Assembly (NCBI RefSeq): GCF_000313135.1
Contig: NW_004457442.1
Coordinates: 1,146,657-1,210,656, forward strand
Direction: 5' to 3'
DNA from: Acanthamoeba castellanii str. Neff
Taxonomy: Eukaryota > Discosea > Longamoebia > Acanthamoebidae
DNA length: 64,000 nt
Part shown: piece by piece, positions 32,891 to 41,833 of the stretch
Numbering within the stretch: the first letter of the stretch is position 1
Layout of the letters: each line of letters opens with the position of its first letter
The notes under the pieces: generated by a model
Seen by the model: only the letters and a program-made list of their open reading frames with translations
Databases searched by the model: none
What the model was told of the DNA's origin: nothing
Made by a program: the position numbers and the translations under genes

Positions 32891-33457
32891 ATGGAATACA
32901 GATTGGTGGTACTGGGACCGGGTGGCGTTGGTAAGTCGGCGCTCACCATCCAGCTCACGCACCAGGAATACGTTGACAGCCACAACCCGACCATCGAGGA
33001 CTCGTATCGATACGACACCGAGATCGATGGGGAGGCGTGCCGCCTGGACATCCTCGACACGGCAGGCCAGGAGGAGTTCGTGGCGATGCGCGACTCTTAC
33101 ATGAGCGAGGGAGAGGGGTTCCTCTGCGTCTACTCCATCACCGATCGCAACAGCTTCGAGGAGATGGCAGGCTTTCACAAGCACATCTCGAGGGTGAAGA
33201 ACGAGCTTCATGTTCCGATGATACTGGTGGGCAACAAGTGCGATCTGGCCCCCGAGAAGAGGGTGGTATCGAAGGAGGAGGGCGAGAAGCTGGCCAAGAC
33301 CTTCAACTGCCCGTTCCTCGAAGCCTCGGCCAAGGAGCGCATCAACACAGAGGAGTGCTTCTTCAAGGTGGTGCGGGAGATTCGCAAGTATCGACAGGCG
33401 CGCGGGTGGACCGACAGGAAGAGGTCCAAGCCGACTAAAGGGTGCTCCCTCTACTAG
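32891..33457 (+). CDS. Ras-family small GTPase (intronless)
   Basis: Single exon, 567 nt, 188 aa, starting at MEYRLVVLG. G1 GPGGVGKSALT, switch 1 NPTIEDSYR, switch 2 DTAGQEEFVAMRDSYM with the catalytic Gln, NKCD and EASAK boxes are intact. The C-terminus is basic and ends CSLY, a CaaX-like box for prenylation. The effector loop is Ras/Rap-like (TIEDSYR). An in-frame upstream ATG at 32831 would add an Arg/Gly/Glu-rich leader but is less likely. The G1 Pro in place of Ala (GPGG) is an unusual but tolerated position. The absence of introns is notable among intron-rich neighbours. Confidence 0.93.
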   Translation: MEYRLVVLGPGGVGKSALTIQLTHQEYVDSHNPTIEDSYRYDTEIDGEACRLDILDTAGQEEFVAMRDSYMSEGEGFLCVYSITDRNSFEEMAGFHKHISRVKNELHVPMILVGNKCDLAPEKRVVSKEEGEKLAKTFNCPFLEASAKERINTEECFFKVVREIRKYRQARGWTDRKRSKPTKGCSLY

Positions 33458-33692
33458 TAAGTGGACTCCTTTGCTCCCTCCACAATCTCTAAATCGCATC
33501 TCTCAATCTTTGCAATTCGTGTATTTCATCTTAATCGTCTCATCCTTGCCATCTTTCTCTGTGCTGTTCACACATCTTGTTATCTTCTGTTTCGAAACCA
33601 TAAATAAACACCAACACAACCAGTGGTGATGTCAGAAAAAACACCCTACAGCTGTCCAGAGCCCAAGGCGGGTGGTGGCTGTCCCTGGGTGG

Positions 33693-36248
33693 CTAGTCGA
33701 TGAAGATGTTGTTGAAGTAGGTAGAGCACAGTTTCCGCACCTCGTCTGTGCGTGCGCACATTGTGAGTGGATCGCACACGCCCAACCGCACACGTCGCAC
33801 ACACGGGACATAGAACGAACCGTTGATCTCGAGGAGGTTGGCGTTCTTTTGGTCGAAGATGACATAGAATTCCCTCTGATCGGACTTGCGGCCGACCACC
33901 CAGCCATCATTCTGCGTGCGCACCATCAGCTCCGTCACACACTCAGTCGCTCTGAACGCACACACCGCGCACGAACGTCATCAGTTTGCTGTGGCTCGCA
34001 TACGCGCTTGTGTGTCGTCCACGAATGCTACGCACTTTTCGAAGTCCGCATGCATATCGGTGAGAATCTTCATGTGCTCTCGTGTGATGGAGAGACCTAA
34101 CCGGATGAAGGAGAAGAGCGTAAGCAGCCGCAAGAAAAAGAAGAGGTCGGGGAGGAGGGAGTACCCTTCTTCTTGATCGATGTCTTGAGGGCCAGGTTCA
34201 TGTGGTTGAAGTAGATGTAGCGATAATCATCAGCGTAACTACGTTCGAGGTGATCTGGCTGTCAGCAATGGCCAGGCAGCACCCTAAAGTTAAAGTGTGG
34301 GCACCACATGTACCCTTGCTTCTTGGTCCAGTGGTCGGTGAGGATGGGCGTGAGGAATTCCAGCTGTGGGGTGACGAACGTCCGGAGCTCGGTGAAGAAG
34401 CGCGCATCCAACTTGGTCGCATCCCTGACCAGGAACAGGCACGTCGTGTCCAACATCTGCCATCCCCGCCCCCACACGCGATGCAACACACAGACAGACC
34501 ACAATTGTGGTCAGAGGCGACATCGACGGCGCCAAGAAAGTACAGGCGCTTGCCGTACCTGGAAGATGATGAGGTTGTAGAAATCGCCATCGGGAGCAGT
34601 CTGCGCCTGCTGCTGGCCGTTGCTCGCCGTGTGATATTGGTGCGGGCTTGTGTGTCATGTCCGTCTAGTGTCAGATCAGGGAAGGGCGTGAAGGGAGAGC
34701 GCAAAAAAGAGTTGTGTACCGTGACAGCTGAATGCGGGGGCAATGCATGGGCAGACTTGCGACCGTAGGCTGTACGCCCTGCGGCGCTTGCATGTAGCCG
34801 TCCCACTTGCCGTCAAACAAACACCTGCCCCAATAGAAGAGGGCTGACATGTCAGCCAAACGTGAGAGCCACCAACCATGGAGTGAAGGGATCGGTTACT
34901 TGAGGAAGAAGTAGGGCACGGCGTTGGGTTTGCTTGTGGGCGAGACGATCTATTACGCACGTGAAGAAGGTAATTTTAGTGTTTAGCACGTGCGCGATGC
35001 CTGCCTGTAGCCACATCGAAGAGGAAGGAGAGGAGGCGCACCGGCCAGACTTGCTGCTTGGGGTCCTTCCACTTCTTGAAGGGCGGCAGCAGGTGGTTCA
35101 CCAAGTAGTGATACCTAGACGAACGGAACGGTTGTTGTTGTTGTTCTTATTGTCAGCGAAAACCACCACACGGGGTGTAGTCAACATTGACTGCACAGCA
35201 CCAGTAACGGCATACGTACATGATGCGCATGTCCTCCTGCTCCAACCCACTCCAAACCAAGTGATCTCTGCAACCGTGCACCCGGGGCGGGTTAAACGAG
35301 AAGCCAGGCGAAAGTGGAAGTGGAAGTGGAAGGACTGGTAGGTACCGATAGAGGAAGCACGAGTACTCGATGCTGGGGAAGTTGTTCTCCGTCCAATTGA
35401 CGAACGACTGGATCCGCAGGTACACGTTCTTGTCGACCGGGAGGAAGTGAACGCCGTCGAGAGCGGAGAAGAGGTCGACCGTTTTAAAGTTGATGGTGGG
35501 CGCGTAGTGACCGAAGAAGTCGGAGAGCTTCTCGCGAAGCCCGTCCTCCTTGCTCTCTCGGACGATCTGAGCCATGCTCCCATTGAAGAGCTGGTGGCGG
35601 ACCGGGGCGTGTCAGTTCGAACACAACACGCACACACCGCACACCGCAACTTGCGCCACCGCACAAAGGTGGTCGTACGCGGAAGGTCTTGTAGGCCTGC
35701 TCGACCACCCTCTGGAGTGTGGCATCGGACAGTTCTTCACTTTCGTATTCGTTTGTTGTCACGCTGTCCTTCACGCGCGCCGTGGCCGGATTGTTGGCCG
35801 CCTACGCAAGCCAGCACAGACGCCGCACCAAAAGGCAGCAGAAGCATTTAGTCACTGCGCGGCGCACATGGAAGGGTACCCTGAAGGAGATGTGCACGCA
35901 TACCAGGACCATCCAAATGTCGGGCTCGCACTCATAGAAGGCCTGTCTGGTCTTCTCCAAGTGCACGGCTTCACATGGTCGATCCTTTGAAAAGGTCCTA
36001 AAATGCACAATAAAGGCAATCTGAATAATCGAAGAGCATGGAAGATCTGATGGTGAAGGACTGCACCTTGTGAAGTTAATGAGGGCCTCGCTCAGGCCAA
36101 TGTCGGATTGTTGGCGATTGAGCGGGGTTGAGGGGGGCCAGTAGTAAAGAATCTTTTCGTGTTCTGTCTCTTCCGTCGGCCCCAGCCTCGGATCAAACAC
36201 AAAGAACCGCGCCAGACTGCTGCCCACGAAGCTCATCCTCCTTTCCAT
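33693..36248 (-). CDS. CCZ1: Vacuolar fusion protein CCZ1 (Mon1-Ccz1 Rab7 GEF subunit)
   Basis: Fourteen exons: 36248-36067, 35997-35904, 35801-35679, 35590-35346, 35267-35220, 35114-35015, 34949-34900, 34824-34776, 34612-34559, 34456-34314, 34238-34165, 34096-34036, 33951-33821, 33745-33693; 1407 nt, 468 aa (human ~480). Diagnostic stretches: ARFFVFDPRLGPTEETEHEK, IGLSEALINFTR, EPDIWMVLV, DHLVWSGLEQEDMRIM, YIYFNHMNLALKTSI, GWVVGRKSDQREFYVIFDQ, KNANLLEIN and the terminal EVRKLCSTYFNNIFID. CCZ1 pairs with MON1 through longin domains to activate Rab7 during endosome or phagosome maturation. MON1 is not in the window. The exon 9 acceptor lies in a CAG repeat and could shift by codons. Confidence 0.92.
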
Positions 36249-36560
36249 TCAACTCGACTTTTTCGAGATTATCCGTTGCTGTTTCTTACCCTTTTTCTTT
36301 ATCTTTTTTGTTTGTCCCGACATCTTCGCCCAATGGACATCTTCCACTTCGAAGTCGACTATCTCGGCAGCTAATCGCTTTTTTGAACAATTATGGACAA
36401 TTCCACCGTCATTAACACATCGAGAGAGCAAACCACCCAAAGCCTCTGGCCGTTCGAGTGCAAGCGAACAAGATTATGAAAATGGTCAAACGATTATTGT
36501 ATTGACGATGTTGTATTGACAAGATGAGATCAGATCGCCTCGGCAGAGATACTAGACTCA
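36249..36560. other. Intergenic region, nothing recognised
   Basis: 312 bp between the CCZ1 start (minus) and the lipase stop (minus). It is pyrimidine-rich at 36270-36320 (TTTCTTACCCTTTTTC). No ORF or RNA gene is supported. Confidence 0.4.
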
Positions 36561-37610
36561 TTAGATGAGGCGAAGAATGCGGCGGCAGGTGTAGAGGAAG
36601 GCGCGGCGGGAACCCACGGCGTACGTGGGGATGAAGGCGGCCGCCAACAAGCCGCCCGTGTAGCCGTCCATGAGATGGTGCCAAGCGGCGGCGGGCTTCT
36701 CCACGCGAAGATTGAGACCCACATGCTTGAAGCCCAAAGATCCGAGATTCACCATGGTGACCGGATCGACGTCGTTCTCCGCCACGCGAAGCGTTCGCGC
36801 CCCGAGGCCGAGCTTGTTGAAGAACGCCGCGCCGGCGTGCGTGAACACTCGAGGCGAGCCGAAGGTGACCAAGCGAATCTGGTCCACTGCCGCCACGAGC
36901 TGCGCCATCTGGAGGGCTGCCAGCGTGGCCTGCGCCGCTCCGAGGCTGTGGCCGGTAACCGTCACGTCGAGCTCGGCGATGGAGAGGCCCTGGCTCGCGG
37001 CGTGGGTCTCGATGGTGGCGCGCACCTGGGGCCAGGTGCTTCGGAAGGCGGCGAGGAAGCCCGAATGGACGCGCCCGCCCTCGGGCAGAAGCTCGGGGCA
37101 GGCGGCGGGCCAGGGGGTGAAGTCGGTGGCGAAGTCCGTCGCGGTATCGGTGCCCTTGTAGGTGATGACGACGCGCGAGCCCTGGGCACGCACGTAGGCC
37201 GTTGAAAGGTCGGTCTCGAAGCGGCTCACGGTGAAGCTCGGGTCAGCCTTGCAGTTGTCGGCCAGGGGGAAGTAGGCGAGGGTCGAATAGTCGGCCATCA
37301 CGAGGGCCTCCTCCTTCGAGAAGAAGGCGATGTCTTCTTCTTCGGCTTCGTGTTCGTGCTGCTCGGCGAGGAGGCAGAAGTCGTCTTCTTCAGCGATGGT
37401 CGAGGAGGTGGTCGTGATATCGTGGTTCTCCTCATCAAAAGAAAAGAAGTCTGAAACGTTCAACGAGGGAGTGGTGTACGACGTCATCGCAGTAGTAGTA
37501 GTGGAGATGGTGGTGGGGCGAGAAGCAGTTGTGGTAGCAGTAGTGGTCGAGGTGGGTGCTGAGGCAGCGGTCGACAAGAGGCGGCCGAGTGTGCGTACGA
37601 GAAAGCTCAT
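36561..37610 (-). CDS. Class 3 lipase (alpha/beta hydrolase), intronless
   Basis: Single exon, 1050 nt, 349 aa. The N-terminal ~100 residues are Thr/Ser-rich and then acidic. The lipase_3 core follows: VVITYKGTD (oxyanion-side strand), VHSGFLAAFRSTWPQVR, VTGHSLGAAQATLAALQMA with nucleophile Ser222, LVTFGSPRVFTHAGAAFFNK, ENDVDPVTMVNLGSLGFKHV (acid Asp) and WHHLMDGY (His). This complete triad supports a triacylglycerol or phospholipid hydrolase. There is no clear signal peptide, although the first 25 residues could be a mitochondrial-type presequence (Arg/Ser/Thr-rich, LVRTLGRLLSTAAS). The lack of introns is unusual here. Confidence 0.9.
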   Translation of the reverse strand: MSFLVRTLGRLLSTAASAPTSTTTATTTASRPTTISTTTTAMTSYTTPSLNVSDFFSFDEENHDITTTSSTIAEEDDFCLLAEQHEHEAEEEDIAFFSKEEALVMADYSTLAYFPLADNCKADPSFTVSRFETDLSTAYVRAQGSRVVITYKGTDTATDFATDFTPWPAACPELLPEGGRVHSGFLAAFRSTWPQVRATIETHAASQGLSIAELDVTVTGHSLGAAQATLAALQMAQLVAAVDQIRLVTFGSPRVFTHAGAAFFNKLGLGARTLRVAENDVDPVTMVNLGSLGFKHVGLNLRVEKPAAAWHHLMDGYTGGLLAAAFIPTYAVGSRRAFLYTCRRILRLI

Positions 37611-38097
37611 GGTGATGTGTGATGCGATGTTAGCTGCTGTGGGGGTGTTAGCTGTTGTGATGTTCTACTTGTTGTGGTGCTGGCGAGGTGGTTGTTGAGA
37701 ATGGTCTCTCTTCGTCGACTGCAACTTATGTAGGGGCCTTGCGCCACGCGTGCGGAGTACGCAACGCTTGTGAGTGGGCGACAGAGCTCCGAATTGGTAA
37801 AACGACACCCGGAAAAATCCCTTTATTTGCTGGACACGTCAGCATCTCAGAGAATCCCATTGCCAAGTAAGGAATGACCGTTCAAGAAAGGAAAGTCAAC
37901 AGGGCCGCGTCAGGCAGACAGCCGCTCCCGCCGAAAAGGTTGGCTTCCTGCAGGAAAGCTGCTCGTCCAGGCGAGCGCGTGGTGTTGGACGACCTGGCGG
38001 CCTCTAAGTTGACTCACGGTGAACGGGTGGGAATCCGATGGCGGCTGGAGAAGAATGAAGCTCTCGAACCGCGGCTCGACGAAAAAGGGGAACATGT
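37611..38097. other. Intergenic region, nothing recognised
   Basis: 487 bp upstream of the lipase gene (minus). It should contain its promoter. I see no convincing ORF, RNA gene or repeat on either strand. Confidence 0.4.
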
Positions 38098-38364
38098 TCA
38101 CTTGATGTGCAGTTTCCTTGGCTTGCTCTGCTCCTGCTTCTCTGTGGCTGCTGCCGATCTTGCCTTCTTGTTTCTGTTCTGGGCTTCCCTTTCGGCCTTC
38201 TTGGATTCCCGTTGAGCCTTCTTTTTGAGTCCCGGCGTCGACGTCGCACGGGCGGGAGGCAGTGGCTCGTCGTGCTCACTAAAGTCGAACGTATCCATCG
38301 TGCGGCGGAAGTAGGTCGGCGGAGCTGCCACACTCGACCTCGACTTCACCACCAACTTCGTCAT
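38098..38364 (-). CDS. Small basic hypothetical protein
   Basis: An uninterrupted frame of 88 aa starting MTKLVVKSRSSVAAPP; an upstream in-frame ATG at 38430 would make 110 aa. The C-terminal half is highly charged and helical (GLKKKAQRESKKAEREAQNR, NKKARSAAATEKQEQSKPRK), and the N-terminal half has YFRRTMDTFDFSEHDEPLPP. No family is recognised. It sits about 100 bp after the stop of the rhodanese-phosphatase gene on the same strand, so it could be a separate short gene or 3'-UTR sequence. Codon choice looks coding-like, but support is weak. Confidence 0.4.
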   Translation of the reverse strand: MTKLVVKSRSSVAAPPTYFRRTMDTFDFSEHDEPLPPARATSTPGLKKKAQRESKKAEREAQNRNKKARSAAATEKQEQSKPRKLHIK

Positions 38365-38468
38365 CTTCGTGATGCTGAGGGTGATCTCAAACGTCAGGTC
38401 GACATGATTGTTTTGCTGCTGATTGAACAATCCTTACAGGGCTTCCCAACGCAACTGGAATTGGTGGA

Positions 38469-40629
38469 TCAGGTCTGCATGCTTGTGGTGCCGCGTAGTT
38501 GGAGTTCGAAGGCAGAGAGCTGCTTGAGGAAGCCGACGTTGGGCTTGCTGACCGGTCGCTTGGCGCGCACGAAATCGTGAGCCTCTCGCAACGACATTCC
38601 CTACAAGGACGGGGTCGTGCACATTACGTTGTGGAGCGTTCGTAAGTAATGCCACCAGCAGGACAACTCATAGAGACGAGGTGTACCTCCACTTTCATGA
38701 GATAGGCGATGGCTATCGTCACGCTGCGGCTGATGCCTACACAAGAACGTCAGGAAGAAGAAGAGGAAGAAAGTAACATGATCAGGAGTCGGGCGCTTAT
38801 GTTGGGCGAACCTTGGGCGCAATGCACGAGCACAGCTTGCGAGTGTTCCTTTGCTTTCTCTGCAAGCCGAAACGTAGAGGTGATGAGCAAATCTCAGAAG
38901 CCGGTGCTGTTGCACAGCGCGTACCAATGAACGCGATCGACGTATCAAAATAGCTGGCGATGTTGTCGCAGTAGTTGTCGAGCACCGCGATCCTGGTCGC
39001 ACCAGAGAACATTTGCCATTAGTCACGAGCACAACACAAGCAGACAGCAAGCGTGGGCGCTCACCTCAAATATTCGTCGATCTTCACATCTGGAAAGAGG
39101 ACGCTCGCCATCGGTTCCTCGGCCACCTCCTCTTCCTCCCCGTTTTCTTCGGGTGGCGTTGCTGTCGATGAAGGCAACGGCGATGCGGGTATCGACGGCG
39201 ATGATGTCGATGTCGGTGTTGGCGATGGTGGAGATGTCGATGAGGTATCGCTCTTGGTGCCCTCACTCCGCTCTCCGTCGTCTTCGTCTCCTTCAGTGGC
39301 ATGTTCGATCCGTCGTCTCTTCCTGGGCCGCTTCTCCCAAAGGTTGATACGATCGGGCGTGCAGTTGATGACGCGCCCGATGCGCAGGGCCTTGAGTGCC
39401 AGAGGGTTGCACGCAGTCTCGTAGTCGCCCAGGTACAGGAAGTCGTCGACCAGCTTGCTGGGCCACTTGCACGGGTTGCACTTGATGTACTTGGACGCCG
39501 ACGCCAGCGAGCGCACCGGACGCGCTGCCGGAGCTGTACAACCCTCCACCATGCACGCCTCGTTCGTACACGCTGAGGAAGTAGTAGTAGTAGAAGAAGA
39601 CGATGTAGATGATGGTGCAGAAGATGAGGGTGATGTGGACGAAGATGAAGATGGTGAGGCGAGTGAGGAGGCGAAGGGGACTTTCATATCGCGCGGCATG
39701 CTGGCGTAGTACTCCTGGATCTTGCGGGTGGCGTCCCGGAAGAGAGGTTCCTCACGCTTGACAGTAATGCTCGAGACGCACAGATAGGGATACTTCTTCT
39801 TGAAGCTCACGAATCCTCCTATGGGCCAGCAATAGTAGACGACGGTGAGTCTTCTCTAGAGAACCAGGAAGTAAGACCAAAGCAAGCTCGAACCATCGAT
39901 AACCCAGATGGCGACGATGTGCTTCATGCCCGGGGCATTCTTGATGACATCGGCAAATTCCAGACCTGGAGACGTCCGCAAGGCGATGGTGAGCCACATG
40001 ACAGGCGAATGGCTGGAGGTGGTGGGTACCCTTGGAATAGCAAGATCGGGTTGAGGTGGGCGAGACGGGCATGGTGTCGGCCTCTTCGGTCAGGGGATCG
40101 TCGAGATCGGAGACCACGACTACACGAGTAAACCACTGCCAGCCATCCAGTGTAAAGCACGTACTCAGCACTACTGCTCATGCAAGAACAGACGCAACGG
40201 CACAACTGAACTACGTCGTCACTTACCGTTCGCTCGAGCCTGCGCATTTCCTTGTAGAACCGGATGGCCTTGTGCCGCTTCGACTCTGCACGTACCAAAG
40301 AAAGAGGGACGACGCACGCGTTGGCTATTGCGCTGCTTTGTAAGCCACGGGAGGGTGAGTGTTTACACGAACCTGCCTGGTCGGTGCTGAAGGGAAAGTG
40401 CACGGCGCCGCGCACGTGGCACCCACGAAAGTCCTCGGCGGACCGGATGTCCACCACCAGCAGGCTGTGCGAACGGCAGGCACGTAAATCAAGTTATTGA
40501 TGACCATTTATTTTATTTGCAGGAGATGGGCAAGGCGTACTCTTCATAGCAGCAGGCGATGAGATCGTAGAACCCATCCGGACTCAGGGATGTGCTCTTG
40601 CGAGCCTCCTCCTCGTCTTCTGCCAACAT
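38469..40629 (-). CDS. Rhodanese - dual-specificity phosphatase (MKP-like)
   Basis: Ten exons: 40629-40541, 40464-40373, 40285-40227, 40135-40030, 39965-39894, 39818-39065, 38992-38925, 38859-38812, 38736-38687, 38600-38469; 1470 nt, 489 aa. An N-terminal rhodanese/Cdc25-type domain (~12-160; DLLVVDIRSAEDFRGCHVRG, AVHFPFSTDQA, VIDGGFVSFKKKYPYL) is followed by a Ser/Thr-rich linker and a dual-specificity phosphatase (~215-480; LVDDFLYLGDYETACNPLAL, IDEYLRIAVLDNYCDNIASY, VLVHCAQGISRSVTIAIAYL). The CX5R loop HCAQGISR keeps Cys427 and Arg433, so catalysis is expected. An acidic/Pro insert of about 80 residues interrupts the phosphatase domain. The layout matches MAP-kinase phosphatases, where the first domain docks MAPK. 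Confidence 0.87.
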
Positions 40630-40768
40630 GATTGGCGTCAGAGAAGCGCCGTCTGCACCACTAATTGCTGGAGGAGACTCAATTGTGACCACAAGCCGCC
40701 ACTCACTGAAATCGACCAAACGAGCAGATGATGCGCACCAGCGATCCAAGAATAAGAACAAAGAGAAA

Positions 40769-41677
40769 ATGAAAAACGGAGGAGAAAACAAAGAGAAACA
40801 AGTCCTTGCTCAGATGGATGAGAGGGTGATTCAGAGCTTGATGGCTGTGATGCGAGGAGGGGCAGTGGGAAGTGGTGGAGCAAGTTCCGAGCCGGGGCGG
40901 CAACCGCAGCAACCGCAGCAACAGCAACTCGCGCCGCCAACACAGCAGCAGGCCTATCTGCAGCAACAGCTGGCGTTGCAGCAATTTGCAGCACTGCTGA
41001 CGGCCTACCCTTCCCTCTTTGCCAACCTCGATCCCCAGACCGCGCTTCAATGGCAGGTACGTAAAAGAGCTCAAACAATTCTTCAATCTTCATGTGGGGT
41101 GCCATATTCACTTTTGCATCACCAGCTTGCTGCGGGACTGCTGCCACTCGATCAGCTACAGCAGCTACAGCAACTCGCGCCACCAACACCGCAGCAAAGC
41201 CACGAGCAATCATCAGGCGGCGACTCTGGCTTTGGCAGACAGGCACAGCAGCCTTCGCTGATGGACATTGACCTCTCCCGGCCGACAACGCAGCACTACT
41301 CAGGAGCTACGGGAAAGCGAACGAACGAGCAACAGCAGCACTACGGCCACCAGCCACCTCAGTCGCACCAACCCCATCAGCAGTCTATCCTCCCTCGGCT
41401 TGAGCCTTACACCAATTCCGCCGCCTCCGCATCGTCGTCTTCCTACTCACCTCACCGCTCCGCCGCCTCTTCCTCTTCGTCACCGAGCAGCAAAGCGACC
41501 CTCAACCCTTCACAAACGCCTTCTTCAACATCTTCCTCCTCGGCTTCCTCTTTGCAGACCATTGGTTCGCCCTACGCCTCCCCACCAGTCGCCTTCGCCA
41601 GCCCACCCTTCCCCATCCCCAACCCCGAGCAGTTCCTCCTTCAACACTTTCATGTACAGCTTTGTCCGCCCAAGTGA
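40769..41677 (+). CDS. Gln/Ser/Pro-rich hypothetical protein
   Basis: Two exons, 40769-41056 and 41126-41677; 840 nt, 279 aa, starting MKNGGENKEKQ. A helical N-terminal patch (QMDERVIQSLMAVMRGG) is followed by polyglutamine-interrupted sequence (LAPPTQQQAYLQQQLALQQF, YPSLFANLDPQTALQWQ, LLPLDQLQQLQQL) and then a Ser/Pro-rich tail. No domain is recognised; the composition resembles transcriptional co-regulators or RNA-granule proteins. The 69-bp intron has a strong GTACGT donor but is a multiple of three without stops, so an unspliced 302-aa form is possible. It starts 140 bp from the divergent rhodanese-phosphatase gene. Confidence 0.55.
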   Translation: MKNGGENKEKQVLAQMDERVIQSLMAVMRGGAVGSGGASSEPGRQPQQPQQQQLAPPTQQQAYLQQQLALQQFAALLTAYPSLFANLDPQTALQWQVRKRAQTILQSSCGVPYSLLHHQLAAGLLPLDQLQQLQQLAPPTPQQSHEQSSGGDSGFGRQAQQPSLMDIDLSRPTTQHYSGATGKRTNEQQQHYGHQPPQSHQPHQQSILPRLEPYTNSAASASSSSYSPHRSAASSSSSPSSKATLNPSQTPSSTSSSSASSLQTIGSPYASPPVAFASPPFPIPNPEQFLLQHFHVQLCPPK

Positions 41678-41833
41678 GACCACATCAAACGTTTGTTTGA
41701 ACCTCAAGCTCTCGTCTTGTTGTTGCGCGTGGGCGGTTTCCCGCCATTTTTGATGCGTTGGATTTTCACCTGAGCAAGTCGCGAGATCTTTTTGCGATTC
41801 TGGCGGTCGGGGCGGAGAGGAGCTGCGGTGTGG

